64,000 nucleotides of DNA from Hydractinia symbiolongicarpus. Lineage: Eukaryota; Cnidaria; Hydrozoa; Anthoathecata; Hydractiniidae. The position numbers and the translations under genes are program-made. Every line of letters starts with the position of its first letter. The first letter of the stretch is position 1. Shown here one piece after another: positions 14,001 to 24,345 of the stretch. The stretch covers positions 19,280,001 through 19,344,000 of the forward strand of contig NC_079876.1 of assembly GCF_029227915.1 (NCBI RefSeq), read 5' to 3'. The notes below the pieces were generated by a model, which was given only the letters and a program-made list of their open reading frames with translations, was not told where the DNA came from and did not search any database.

Positions 14001-15934
14001 CGATTTTTTCGACTAACGTTCAGCATGAGAACACAGGTTGATATCTTAGGCTGCAGCGTAGTTTAAAGATTTGTTAGTTTGCACCGCTTTTGATAGCTCA
14101 AATAGTAGCAAAAATAACAAAAGCAACAGGTTGTCGAATGTGGCTTTGCAAAAACCCTGTGTTTATATTAAAAGCAAAGATACGGTTCAATTTTTGAACT
14201 TTGACAAAAGCTTATTCTGAAAATAGAAATTGCTAGGACGCTAGGCTATATTGTGAAACGTTACATCTGGGGGCTACAATACTTACTGAGTTTCAATATT
14301 TATCTATAAGACAACTGGATGCAACATTTTTAGGTCCTATACCTTTTAGAGGCTTTCATATTGTTAGTACTCGAAACTACCCCTAAAAATCCCTTAACCC
14401 TATTCGGTCCGGGGGGGGGGGCGGATTCCGCCCCCCCTGACGGTTTTTATTAATAACTCCTGATTGCTTTGTTATATGGCTATGATACTTACTGAGTTTC
14501 AACATTTATCTATTAGACACCTGCATGCTAATTTTTTAGGTCCCATACCTTTCAGAGGCTTTGATATTGGCCATTACTCGAAACTACCCCTAAAAATCTC
14601 TATGAAATCCTTACAATGGGGAAAATATAATAACTCCTGTTAGGATTATCCTTAGAACTTGAAACTTGCAAGACAACTTTGTTTCATCAAGAAGAATCAT
14701 TTTGAATAATTTGAACACGTGACTAATCCGATTTCCCGATTTTGTCGGATTTTACCCGAAAATCGGGAAAAAACGGATTTTCGGGCAATTTTTGGCAATT
14801 TTTTATCCGATCTATGTAAAAACCGGAAGATATTTTAAATAACTTTTATTTAGCTTTCAGAAACTTCAAACAGAATGTAAAAATTCGCTCTAGAACAAAA
14901 GTAATTATATTTTAAGCAGGTAGTGGCATTTTTAACAATTTTCAAGCTTTTGATGACGTCACAGAAAATGTGCTGACGCAAGAAAATTTTTTTTGGCGCC
15001 ATTTTGTTCCGTTTATGACGTACTATAAGTGTGCCAAGTTTGATTCAATTTGAACAACCCTATGAAAAGTTATTGAGGGGGGGGGGGGGCGGAATCCGGG
15101 CTATATTTGTCAATTTTTCATGCTATCTATGCAAAAATCGGAAAACATGTTAAATAACCTTTATTTAGCTTTCCGAAACTTTAAAGAGAATGTAAAAATT
15201 CGCTCTAGAACTAAAGTAATTGTATTGCAAGCAGATAGTGGCATTTTGAACAAATTTCAAGCTTTTGATGACGTCACAGAAAATGTGCTGACGCAAGCAA
15301 AAGTTTATTGTGCTATTTTGTTCCTTTTGTGGCGTAATATAAGTGTGCTAAGTTTTATTCACTTTTGACAAGCCTATGAAAAAAACCCCGGACCGAATAG
15401 GGTTAAGAATATGTTTCTCGCCATGCCTGTCTATGGACAACTTTTAAATCATACTGAATTTTCTCTCTTAGCATTTTTATGTATCCTGAATCCCAAAAAG
15501 AGATCCAAAAAATGCACACAATGTCACAGGCTACCCCCTTGATCCCCAGAACGTTCTTTATTCCTACAAAATTGGTTCATTTTTGTAACTTTTACTTAAA
15601 CGAGACAACATGAGTAGCCTTTACCTGTTATTGTAATAATGAACCATTTAACTTTCAAAGTGAATAAAGATTTTGATAATTTGTTTTAAAACGTTATCCA
15701 AATACTTATAACGTGAGTTGTAGTTAGCATTCTGTTCTCTGGTCAGGGCTTAGCTAAATCAATTTTTCTAACATACCTTTTTTCGCTGATCTTCTTTAAG
15801 TCATCCAAACAGCTTTTACATAGACCATGATCGCAACCTAACTGCATATCATCTTTTATCAGTATCTGACAAATAACACAATACAAACCTCCTTTCACTT
15901 TCTCAACAACTTTAAGGTCATGATTTGTAGCCAT
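1960..15934 (-). CDS. RING + TRAF-type zinc-finger protein gene (partial, exons 1-4)
   Basis: Seen: four minus-strand exons, 15934-15777, 13387-13336, 6356-6192 and 2037-1960, all with GT-AG borders. Their lengths (158, 52, 165, 78 nt) keep one reading frame. Exon 1 begins MATNHDLKVVEK and gives the first part of a RING finger (CVIC, then GCDHGLCKSC). Exon 2 supplies its last cysteine pair (FVCPRC). Exons 3 and 4 give TRAF-type zinc fingers: DHLVKEC, then H and ECPYKSITCRYC, then DHYSTC and VKCPYNC. Family knowledge: RING followed by TRAF zinc fingers is the N-terminal layout of TRAF adaptors and related E3 ubiquitin ligases, which act in the cytoplasm below receptors. A coiled coil and MATH domain would be expected further downstream, beyond the left edge. 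The introns (2.4, 7.0 and 4.2 kb) are full of transposons. No stop or frameshift is seen, so the gene is probably functional. The subfamily cannot be named from this part. Confidence 0.78.
2040..3548. other. Intron of RING-TRAF gene; low-complexity and dispersed repeat, no exon seen
   Basis: Contains a (TTA)n/T/G-rich low-complexity run at about 2885-2935 and a piece of the ACTTTTGTG repeat family at 2990-3420. The ORF at 2990-3286 lies in this repeat and has no recognisable domain. Confidence 0.4.
3553..4447. mobile_element. MITE, piggyBac-like ends (CCCTATTTGG... / ...CCAAGTAGGG)
   Basis: Left end CCCTATTTGGCATTGGGGG and right end ending ACCAAGTAGGG form imperfect inverted repeats. TTAA follows the right end, and a TTAAA/TAAA stretch precedes the left. 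A long G tract follows the left end and a C tract precedes the right end. About 895 bp, with no coding capacity. CCCT termini next to TTAA are typical of piggyBac, so a non-autonomous piggyBac-type element is the best reading. Related to the element at 14398-15402. Confidence 0.55.
4550..5870. repeat. Dispersed repeats shared with 35915-36260 and 40600-40812
   Basis: 4690-4950 matches 35920-36245 over long stretches (for example AAATTTTGCAAACTTTGATT and TTTTGTCGTTAACCTCTC), though 35920 has extra inner sequence. 5600-5810 matches 40610-40812 (for example ATGTCACATATAT, GTTGTTGGACACCTTCAA, GGATTCTTCCACGGGA). In the 40 kb copy the match stops at the Tigger insertion. No gene is supported. Confidence 0.6.
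5871..6191. other. Intron of RING-TRAF gene, nothing recognised
   Basis: AT-rich sequence without repeats or exons that I can see. Confidence 0.4.
6192..6356 (-). CDS. Exon 3 of RING-TRAF gene: TRAF zinc fingers
   Basis: An exon of 55 codons, acceptor TTTTAAG and donor GTATATC, open throughout. The cysteine/histidine pattern (HLVKEC, THC, AEHQVECP, TCRYC, VCC) is that of TRAF-type zinc fingers. Confidence 0.72.
6770..6945. repeat. Palindromic tandem repeat TAGGGTCTGTTATTACAGAC
   Basis: At least three copies of a near-perfect palindrome (TAGGGTCTGT...ACAGACCCTA), spaced about 54 bp and separated by CTTTTGAAATGAAG-type spacers. The first copies are more diverged and one arm pair is inverted. 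It could be a small hairpin transposon that amplified in tandem. Confidence 0.7.
7600..7935 (+). pseudogene. Arg/Gln/Ala-rich coding remnant
   Basis: One plus-strand frame reads a long Arg-, Asn-, Gln- and Ala-rich stretch, for example NRRHNNAVRMAVVRNAQYSE and later QAVAARQMYNDQRVINRRQ, with one TAA inside. The periodic basic/hydrophobic pattern resembles the N-terminal repeats of proteins linked to Helitron-type elements, but no Rep or helicase motif is present, so the origin is unproven. A similar stretch lies at 9560-9735. Inside an intron of the RING-TRAF gene. Confidence 0.3.
7936..9255. other. Intron sequence, no feature recognised
   Basis: AT-rich with short ORFs only. No domain, terminal repeat or tandem structure was seen. 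Confidence 0.35.
9260..9510 (+). mobile_element. tRNA-derived SINE
   Basis: The head GCGCGTGGCCTTGTGG resembles a tRNA A-box region, and GTGGTTCGGTCC about 50 nt later resembles a B-box. A non-tRNA body follows (ATGCCATGTGAGGG ... CCTGTATAAATATTCGG). The element ends in an (AAT)n tail at about 9485-9510. Head, body and short simple-repeat tail are the standard SINE layout, which depends on a LINE for movement. Confidence 0.65.
9560..9740 (+). pseudogene. Arg/Ala/Lys-rich coding remnant
   Basis: A plus-strand frame reads a basic, Ala/Gln-rich stretch (PRSKADAQRHSVKRVNQ and on to KQAAAKRKAKF) with a stop upstream in it. It resembles the remnant at 7600-7935 and may be another piece of the same repetitive ORF. 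The minus-strand ORF over the same place looks like a shadow. Confidence 0.25.
9745..13330. other. Long intron stretch with no recognised gene
   Basis: About 3.6 kb of AT-rich sequence. Short runs of coding-like text occur, but no exon with good borders or domain could be supported. Confidence 0.35.
13336..13387 (-). CDS. Exon 2 of RING-TRAF gene: end of RING finger
   Basis: A 52-nt exon between TTTTTAG and GTAAGAAAG. Joined to exon 1 it reads SGFGFVCPRCRFEIFQTQ and completes the RING with C-x2-C. It restores phase 0 for exon 3, which is the main reason to accept so short an exon. Confidence 0.7.
13890..14010 (+). mobile_element. Possible second tRNA-like SINE fragment
   Basis: GCCGGGTGAGCTGCTATG followed by GGTCGTGAGATCAAACC is spaced like A- and B-boxes of a tRNA-derived promoter. 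There is no clear tail, so this is a weak call. Confidence 0.28.
14270..14393. repeat. Segment duplicated inside the neighbouring MITE
   Basis: The text from ACTTACTGAGTTTCAA to CGAAACTACCCCTAAAAATC recurs at about 14488-14600 inside the element that starts at 14398. This suggests a nested or tandem history. Confidence 0.6.
14398..15402. mobile_element. piggyBac-type MITE, CCCTATTCGGTCCGGGG ends, TTAA duplication
   Basis: The left end CCCTATTCGGTCCGGGG and right end CCCCGGACCGAATAGGG are perfect 17-bp inverted repeats. Both are directly flanked by TTAA (14394-14397 and 15403-15406). Length 1005 bp. Inside are G- and C-tracts and a direct duplication of about 260 bp (14810-15075 against 15123-15375), each copy with GATGACGTCACAGAAAATG. 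The ORF at 15120-15368 lies in one copy and has no domain. TTAA duplication and CCC ends fit piggyBac. It is non-autonomous. Confidence 0.8.
15777..15934 (-). CDS. Exon 1 of RING-TRAF gene: N-terminus and first half of RING
   Basis: The ATG is at 15934-15932, and the reading ends at a strong donor (AG|GTATGT, intron side at 15776-15771) in phase 2. It carries four of the zinc ligands in the order expected for a C3HC4 RING (C-x2-C, C-x-H, C-x2-C). Reading on past the donor gives a short tail to a stop, which is intron sequence. Upstream DNA (15935-16500) shows no other coding signal, so this ATG is the natural start. Confidence 0.75.
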
Positions 15935-16590
15935 CTTTTATTTTCAAGATATTTTGCCTAAAAGCACAAAAAAATTTAAAAAAATTAGCGTAATCTTTCT
16001 TAATTACTAGTCACAACTTGAAAGGTAAATTCCGTGGTTTCCCTAACAACGAGCAAGGATATAAATGTGCATTGAACTTTCGTAAAAAGTTGTGTTTAAG
16101 TCAAAAACATTCGCGTGGCCAGAACGTCTAAATGACAGTCATTGCTATTCTTTTTCTATTTGGTGGTAAAGTCAAAATATATGTATATTGCGTAGCTCAC
16201 GTGATGTAAAACAGAACTTGATACTATTCATGTATATATTTTATCAGGTAAAAATTATTTTGTTACCAGCTATAGTTAGCCAGCTGGATAAAACTGTGGG
16301 AAGTTATGCTGGCTAGCTAGTTAGCTAGCTAGATAGCTCACCTTTTCAATTTTACCTAACTTTCTCTTAGTTGGAGTAATAACTTTTTCAATAGCACGTT
16401 AGAAGCTGAAGGAATAATTATATCCTAGTCATTAGCCCGTGGAACAATCCACGGGAATTCGTAGTCGTAATTTTTTCGCGCAATGCTAAGGTGGGCGTAA
16501 GTGCATCAGAGAGTTCATTAAACTGCGTTAAACTTGCGAGTTTGACGCACTGTTAAGCGCCTTTGAGATGGGCCAAAACTTTGAAAATAC
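15935..16590. other. Upstream region of RING-TRAF gene; GCTAGCTA simple repeat
   Basis: The promoter of the minus-strand gene should lie here. An AGCTAGCTAGTTAGCTAGC-type simple repeat sits at about 16308-16335. No clear TATA or other core element could be assigned. Confidence 0.35.
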
Positions 16591-16779
16591 AGTATACTCT
16601 CGTTAAGTGGGACACTCAAGGGACGGAGAAAAAAATGTACTACTTAGAGGGCGTTCTACTTAAGCGAATCTCCTTATAAGTGGAATTTTCATTAAATAGC
16701 TCAATATGTCCAAGATTTTTTGAGAGACTTCAGGAATTCGTTAAACCTATTTAGCCCCTTCTCCGTCCCTTTTTTAATA

Positions 16780-17130
16780 ACTTTTTATGAAGAATGAATG
16801 ACAGTTACAAAGTGCACGCACAATGATAAACTCGACCAGTTAAGTCTTAAAATTTAAAGTCTAGAGATTTTGCTCACCTAAAGAATATGCTCATACAAAA
16901 AAACACAATTCTTCCTTTTTCCAAGGAGATAATTGGCACAAAAATTGAACAAACAAACAGAGAGAGTAGGACAGGACTTCTGTAAAGGGTACAAAGGTTT
17001 CGACTCATATTCCTGAACCAAGGTACCCAAAATGTCTAGCTGAGTCACCTCAAAAGAGGTCTACGAACAGTCTTCAGCAGAAACTAGACATTTCTTTCAT
17101 CCATAACTTTTCATCTGTCCTACTCTGTAC
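16780..17130 (+). repeat. USP-family 3' module, copy A (hairpin-rich)
   Basis: Layout shared with 22204-22565, 36250-36480, 48950-49312 and 51440-51690: a TTACAAAGTG start, AATGATAAACTCGACC, a TCTAGAG/CTCTA-type hairpin, CTTCCTTTTTCCAAGGA, then a 60-nt hairpin (17032-17092) closed by ATGTCTAG/CTAGACAT. In every complete copy it lies 3' of the USP sequence. Confidence 0.65.
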
Positions 17131-17154
17131 AATCTTGTACTCTGTACAATCTTG

Positions 17155-17430
17155 TGTGACTGCGGTAAGAAGTGGAGTCGTCACACTCCAAAGATAAGAC
17201 CAGTGCAGTCAAACCCCCTTGCTGACATAATTTTTATGTTGTTTTTGGTTTTTTTTCGACTGGGATAATAAGTGGAGTTGTCACTGTCCAAAGATAAGAC
17301 CTGGTAAAGTCAAACCCCTTGCTGGCGTAATTTTTATTTTGGTTTTCGTTTTTTTTTGACTGGGTTAATAAGTGGAGTCGTCACTTTCCAAAGACAAGAC
17401 TACAAAGAAAAAAAAAGAATAGTCAAATCC
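17155..17430 (+). repeat. Tandem array, units with GTGGAGTCGTCACTCTCC, copy A
   Basis: Three units of about 90-115 bp, each with GACTGGG-TAATAAGTGGAGT, CCAAAGATAAGAC, GTCAAACCCCTTGCTG and an AT/T-rich spacer. The same units recur at 36495-36945 and, inverted, near 51070-51410. Confidence 0.7.
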
Positions 17431-17434
17431 TCTT

Positions 17435-18260
17435 GCTGATAAAACCGGAAGTTGCGGTGCGGACTGCAATTTACCTAAGCTCTTTAAGTAAAAGGATGTA
17501 AGGTTGTACACCATTTAGCAAGCTTTTTTGCAAGGGAACACTGCTCTGTCGTTGCAATGAAACCGCTTACTATGGACTTGGTTTTAAGCGACAGTAGTGT
17601 AATGGCCATTGTCCAAATTTCCAGAGCAGTTGATTACAGCCCTAAGTTGTAGTGCTTTCTACAGTGATAGGTATAGAAACAATGCCCGGTAAGGTGTGAG
17701 AGGAGAACAAACCTTAGACACAAGATCTTTGTTATAGGCAAAGCGCTTTAATTGCAGAATCAAAATTGGACTGGACTCTGCGGCCTCTTTTTCAACTGTT
17801 GCAGTTTGGTAACTATTGCAGTAGTGACAGAAGTACGAGTTGTTAATGCCTGACAATTCTTCTCTCTCCAAAAAGTTATCTATTGACGATTGTAGGGCAT
17901 TTGAAGAAATGGACTTACTTGCTCAGAAGTGCTAATATTATTGCAAGCGTTGCAAGTAGTACAGATTTTCACATGAATAATCTACCAAAAAAAGGAAAGG
18001 CTAAAGACAACTCTGGTATGAGATACTCAAGAATCTCTAGGGCATCTTGCTTAGTTAAAGTATTAAAAGCAGCGCCGTTTGCATTAGAAATAAAGCCTTT
18101 TAATTCATTTAGAGATAGGTAAGGTTTCACTGAAACCTTGGAGGAGGATAACTTGCGTAGAATGCTTACAAAACTTCTACCTATCGCCATATTAGAATCA
18201 TTTGCAGAGATGGCTGTGGCGACTACGGGTAACACATAAAAACATTTCAAGATGAAATTG
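17435..18260 (-). pseudogene. USP deubiquitinase pseudogene, copy A
   Basis: The minus strand reads FYVLPVVATAISANDSNMA, then QDALEILEYLIPELSLAFPF, then YFCHYC and ILILQLKRFAYN. These are the regions after the Cys box and the zinc-binding/fingers part of USP (peptidase C19) enzymes, which cleave ubiquitin from proteins. The Cys box (NLGNTCY) seen in copy D is replaced by degenerate sequence near 18265, and several stops and shifts break the frame, so it cannot be an active enzyme. It is closely related to copies B and D and is part of the same mobile family. Confidence 0.7.
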
Positions 18261-18304
18261 ATGCTTTATGTTACGCCCTGAGAAATTGTGTCCTTAATCC
18301 AAAA

Positions 18305-21300
18305 TTTTACTCAAAACGTACTCATAATCTGTAGCGTCTATACGAAACATTTCTCTGAAGCCAATCCTATCTTCTATTTTCAACTCTTATAATTTTATTA
18401 AAACATTCTTTTTTACGCATTTTACACCCATGTTCTTGTTTTACCCCGGTGGGGCTTTTCGTCATCTGAATGCATTAATTTATTTACCAGAAAAAAAGTT
18501 GTTAAATCCTGACCCACCGTCGCCATCTTGAATTAAAGAATGAACGACTTTTCTGAAAATTTGATTGTTTGATAAAACATATTTGATAACAGACCTATAT
18601 CCATATCAATTTTCGTTCCGCGGAATATACATACCAAAATACCGAATAACATGAAAACGAGATTAGTTATGAGCGAATTTTTAGTTTGCGGTGAAGTAGT
18701 GCAGATATGGTTTGTTTACAAGAAGTATTTGCAAAATTAATTTGTCATACAGATTGTCAACATTTGGTGATAATATGGGATAATAGCATGTATCATTGGG
18801 CCGTTCTAATGCTTTTTAATTATTATTCTTGGTGTTAAATGAGCTAGATATTACTAGCTTTGAATATATGGGTAGCAATCTAGATGGCTGGTTGACTTGT
18901 TTTTGGTGATGTTGCTGGTATATAACCTTTCTCCAGCTATTGAGTGTACCTTATTTTTTAAACAACATCTGTGAAAATAACATTAGCTAGGCTTACTGAC
19001 TGTGGTTTTAAAATAGTAGTTGGGTTGACCTTCTGGGTGCCTTAACTCGTTAATTTTTTCAAGTAAGGGTAGTTTTGGAAGTATTTTTAACTCACATTTT
19101 ACACATTTGTGATTTCAGAATGAGGATACTAATTTGACTTGGTGGAAAAAGTTGGACTAAATTTTCCTTGGAATGTTCTTGCTTATTTGTGTTAAATTTT
19201 AAGCCTCTGTCGTAGATTGAATTTGGTAAAAAAATTATTTAAAATTTTAAAATATAAGGTTGACTAAAAGGATGATATCCTAATTCTTAAATTTTGTACT
19301 CAGAGAGTAACCATCTTGGTATTTTTTTAGGCAAATAAAATTGTCCAGTGATTTTCCTCGGTCAAAAACAAATTTTTCCTTGAGAGAATCACAAAAACAC
19401 AAAATGTTTGCTGACGTACTGCCTTAGATAAAAAGAAATTCCTGTAAAATTTTGTCCACAAAATTTTTGTCATGTTGAACTTTACCTTTAATAAGTGAAA
19501 GCAATGAGGAATTTTTTGTGACGTCAAAAAAATATTTTTGGTTTTATATTTTTATAAATCGACTCTATGGAAGAATTCCATGGAGATTATTTTCTGTAAA
19601 GAAACAATTTGAACAATTCTGCAAGATTAATTTTCAAGATTATGACAAAAATTAAGCACGCTGAAATCCAGACATTCTTATGAGAAAAAGTAGATTCTTT
19701 TATTTTCCTTTTTTGAATAAAAACCTAAAAAAATAAGGTGTCATTTAAAAAATATATATATCTATATATGCAGATTTATGATAAGCTCTATGCTCTATCA
19801 ATTCGTATTACTTACAAGCTGTAAGTATTAAGGTTAACCATTACAATGCTTGATACAAATGTACGATTATTTACAGGGAGTGCGACAGTTTTATAATCAC
19901 AACAGTCAATAGTTTAAAAATTTTAATTTTAAATATTTTTTTTTACGCAACAAATGTTGAAAAATGATTTGTTAATTACTCATGCAGCTAAGCTATAGCT
20001 ACAACTCTGGAAAAAATACTTGTATGAAAATGCTATAAGAAAACCCAGCCTTTGTAAGTCAATGTTACTTTACTTTTGTACTCCAGGTTTCTGGCATACT
20101 TCTGTTAGCATCAGAAAAGCATATTCAGTATTCAACATTGATTTTGAGGGAATGGAGAGCTCAAAATAAAATTCACAATATGTTTTTCCAGGGTTGTAAC
20201 TTAGCTGGCTACTTTGACTAGCTACCACACCAGCAAGCTAATTTTAATATTTTGAACTGATCAGAGTGATTTGAAGTGCCACTGAGCGTTGATAAACTAT
20301 ATATTGAGTTTTAGTTCTAAATTTACTTGGAAACAGTAAAATAAAAATGTATTCACATCATTCTAAAAACGTGGTTAGGTTTTAGGTTTAGCTAGCTAAC
20401 ATATACCAAAAGATACGCCCTAAAATAAAGACCGCGCATTTTTATGGCCTGTTTGGGGTTAAGAAATAAGCTCCTCTTGTAAATAGCGCTTAAAAAGCTA
20501 AAGTTGACATTTTCTTAACTTTTTGTTTACTTAAAAACATAAGAACAATTTCAGCAAAAAATTAAGTACATGCAGCTTCAGACTATAAAAATGCAAATAG
20601 TTACAGATGAACTAAAATTTTCGAAGTAAATTCCAAATTTGTGTTTAAAACAAAAATCCTCTTAAAATATATCGTACTCTTCTTCATAAAACTTGTTTTT
20701 ATTACTTGTTTATAACTTTGATCTAAATAATTAAACCTTAAAAATCTCAGCGGTGGAGAGCACGGGCATTTTGAAATGACTACATGCGAACAAACGAATA
20801 ATTGAACCGTAAACAATGTCAGATTTATAAAAATAATGTATGTTTTGATGAGAAGAAAGTTATGGAACGATAACTTTAGTCAATGAGTTATTACCAATTA
20901 GCAGATTAACATAAGTTTTTTGTACGCTATTTCAGCCACAGGGAGAAAAAAATCAATTTTTGTCCTATTGAATTGAAAAAGGAGTGAAAATTGCACTCGT
21001 TTCTCAGTAGAAAATAAAAATATGGCACATATTTCGTGCAGATTGACCTAACCAAATGCAAAAAAAAAAAACTTAACCAATGATAATAAGGAAAAAAATA
21101 TCCTTTCAAAAGCAGTCTTGTATTGTGCCTACATGGTTTTAACAAGGATTATAGGTTTCATCACATCAGAAGATAACAGAGTAACGAAAAATATCGCTTC
21201 AAAAGTGGACTTACAAATTAATAACTTTTTTTACTGTCATTGTTTTTTTAAAACGTTGGTAATATTTGTTGGGCTTTTCACAACTTGGATTAAAAATTTG

Positions 21301-22200
21301 TCAATTTTCATCTGAAGGAATCTTTTTAATAACTTCTTTTCGCTAGCTCTCAGACTTTATTGGTTTTTAAGTACTGGTTATTATTCAAAATAATTTGTTT
21401 AATTTTTTGTCATTGTTATGATAAACTCCAGTTGTGAATATGGTCATAACTCAAAACTTTAAAACTGCTACTACTTTTATGTCATGAATTGACACGTGAC
21501 TAACCGGTGTTCTAATTTTCATTCTTATTCTACCCAAAACTATAAAAATTAGATCTTTTTGCGAAAAATCGAAACAGAACTCCAAACTTAGATTTAAACC
21601 AAAGTAAGAGAAAACTTGAGGATATAGCTTTTTTTAAAAAAAATAATGCCACAGCAAAATTATTGCATTTTGTTTCTATATGCTATACCACAACTGTATT
21701 AAATGTACTGTGTAGAAGAGTTTGTGAGAAGTTCTAAAGAAGAAAAAAAAATCGGCAGAAAATAATAAAAGTGAAAGTTAAAATTTATACATTGGGCCAT
21801 TGGAGTATGGCGCTCTTATACCTACGTGATTTAGCAGAAGAAGAATAAAAAAAATATACTTACATAAAAATTTTGGAATGCCACCGAAACGTGCAAAAAT
21901 CAACGTGAACTGATAGCTTTCTCCGAGTTACTTGGCTAAATAATATTTTAATGAGAAAGTAGGAGCATTTGATTTCATATTGTGATGTTTAATTAAAATC
22001 TTGCTATATTGTTGTACCTATGACTGCAGTATAACTTTATTAGCTGTCTTTGTCCTACTCACCGTTTATGAATTAGTCTGTCTAATACTTTTTAATTAAG
22101 ATCTAGATTCCTGGAATATTTTCACGCCATAGGGTCCATGACTGTTGCACGGAGCAACGCGTTTTTCGAATGGTTGTAAAGGTCCTCTGTAATTTTATAT
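18305..22200. other. Long stretch without recognised genes
   Basis: About 3.9 kb of AT-rich DNA. Short ORFs on both strands have no domain. A CGCCATCTTGAAT motif (reverse of a YY1-like AAGATGGCG) is at about 18523. AGCTAG-type simple repeats recur. No terminal repeats were found. Confidence 0.3.
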
Positions 22201-22203
22201 TAA

Positions 22204-22565
22204 GAAAATAATTTACAAAGTGGTGGCTACCCACCACAATGATGAACTCAACCTGTTAGGTCTTTGGAAACAAACTAGAGGTTGTACTCCCCAGAGGAAA
22301 TGCCTTCAGAAGTATAATTCTCCCTCTTTCAAGGAATTAAAAATAAAAAGCAAAATAAAAACGACACAATACATTTGAAAAGATGGACAGAACTTTAACA
22401 AAGGGCAGGAAGGTTTCAACCCATACTTCTGAACCTAAGTACCCAGGATGACTAGCTGGGTCACCTCGAAAAGGTCCGCGGACGGTCATCAGCAGAAACT
22501 AGACATCCCTATCTTCCTAAAGTAAACTTTGACCCCTTTCTGTTCAACTGTGCTATTCTTTGTTA
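22204..22565 (+). repeat. Solo USP-family 3' module
   Basis: Starts AAAATAATTTACAAAGTGG, then ATGATGAACTCAACCTG, AACTAGAGGTTGTACTCC and the hairpin at 22449-22506. It has no USP sequence next to it. The 48950-49312 copy is its closest relative here, in the opposite orientation. Confidence 0.65.
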
Positions 22566-22569
22566 CATA

Positions 22570-23330
22570 TAAACTGTTTATACCGAAAAATATTACCTGG
22601 GGTCAATGAGAGAGATAAAACAGTTTATATTGTACTTATTAACTGATAGTTATTTTGTTGAGGTGTCTAGAAACCAGGATTATTCTTTAGATATATATAT
22701 TAAGTAAACGAAAGTCAAGAATGACGATGATACTTGTGATAAGGTTGTAAAGACCAAAAAGATAACGTTTGATTTAAATTTTATTGTATTAATTTTTCAA
22801 ATCCATGTACAAAGAGAAAAAAATATTTCAATAACCAGATATATTTTTTTTAAACTTTTTTTGAACGAAAGTTTACTATTCGTCAGAAGAAGAGTCTATC
22901 ACACAAATTTGACGCCGTTTTCATGGTTGCTCATTGTGCTGATGAATGTTTATACTAAAAACGCAGTTATTTATGTTTACACCATTAAAAATGGATTTAA
23001 AATTATCAACATTTCTTGCTGTTTTTCTGGCGGAGTGATTGGAGATTTCAGATTTACTGTAACTTGATTTTTGATTCTGTAAGTATGTAGCTGTTTTAAC
23101 GATTCTCCGGAAATGTTATTTGTTCGCATTTATAGCTACCATTATTGTTGCTATACGATTAAAAAAGTTATACCGTGCTGTATGTAAGCCCGTCGTTAAG
23201 GCTTTTTAACCAACCAGCGCTACGAAATTCCCTACAGATGTTTGCGTTACGCATACTAATCACTAGCTAGTTGTCAAGCTGATGCCAAGGTGTCAAAGTA
23301 TACTAGTAATTAAACACAGACATCATTATG
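22570..23330. other. No gene recognised
   Basis: AT-rich. The ORF at 22861-23067 has no domain and no splice context that I can support. Confidence 0.3.
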
Positions 23331-23337
23331 TTATTAA

Positions 23338-23890
23338 CCCTCAAGTAAAATTCTTACCAAGAATAAGTTAAGTAAGAATTTTCATATTTTAAGAAACAAA
23401 ATGCTTGTTCCAAGAAAATAAGCATTATAATTCTTGTTAAGCATTAGCACTTCTTAAAATAAATAAGAACTTTCTTAAAATCCTTGAAACAAGAATTGCT
23501 TTTACGTGCATTTTTTTACAAGCTCTACAAGGGTCAAAAGGATACACCTTTTTTCTTTTATTAGAACAATTTTTTTCTATTAGAAAAATTTTATAAGAAT
23601 GATGAGACTGAGATTTGCTGAAATATAAGAACAAAAAAAGAACAATGGCAAGGCGAAAAATTTACTGATATTCTAATTTTTTTTGCAAAAACATAACAAA
23701 CATAGAGGAAAAACACAACAAACATGAAGAAATATCTTTCAAGGCAGAATTTTTCACAAAATAAATTTTTGCGTTTTTGGGAAAACTCGATTTTAATGTA
23801 ATGTACTGTGAAATAGATTAAAAATACTCAAAATTTAAGAACAAAATAAGAACAATTTCAGGCTGAACTAAAGAACACTTGAGCCTGAAG
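23338..23890. mobile_element. Possible MITE with CTCAAGT...TTCTTA ends
   Basis: The left text CCTCAAGTAAAATTCTTACC is loosely mirrored by AAAGAACACTTGAGCC at the right. The body is rich in AAGAAC/GTTCTT in both directions. The ends match only in part and no target duplication is clear. Confidence 0.3.
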
Positions 23891-24204
23891 CTAAATTTCA
23901 TGGTTCTTATAAAAAATGTAGACGAGTTAAAAGATAGAGATAAAGTAGAGAAAAAAACACATAAATATTACGTAACGTAAAACTTTTTCAGTAAAACACA
24001 ACATAAATGATACATATTTTTAAACTCTATTTTATTGTTCATTGTTTGAAGGCAAAATGAGTTTGATTTTCGTCAATGAGCCTCTCAAATGACTGGTTTC
24101 AATGAAAAATTCCTTAATTATTCGCTTTATTTTGCTCGAGCTATAAAATCCATAGTTCCGTTCTGCAAAGTGGCATTTTTAGCACCACATGCTTTATTTA
24201 ATCT

Positions 24205-24345
24205 TAAAAGCAGTGGTACCATAGTATCAAACATACCCTGTTAGTAGTGGTACCATAGTATCAAACATACCCTGTTAGTAGTGGTACCATAGTATCAAAC
24301 ATACCCTGTTAGTAGTGGTGCCATAGATCAAGCATACCCTGTTTT
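24205..24345. repeat. Tandem repeat, 34-bp unit (x4)
   Basis: Three nearly identical units with GTGGTACCATAGTATCAAAC followed by ATACCCTGTTAGTA, and a fourth diverged one with a small deletion. No spacers, so this is a minisatellite and not a CRISPR array. Confidence 0.85.

Noticed and set aside
17883-18122. Plus-strand ORF of 79 codons
   Set aside because: Shadow of the minus-strand USP copy A.
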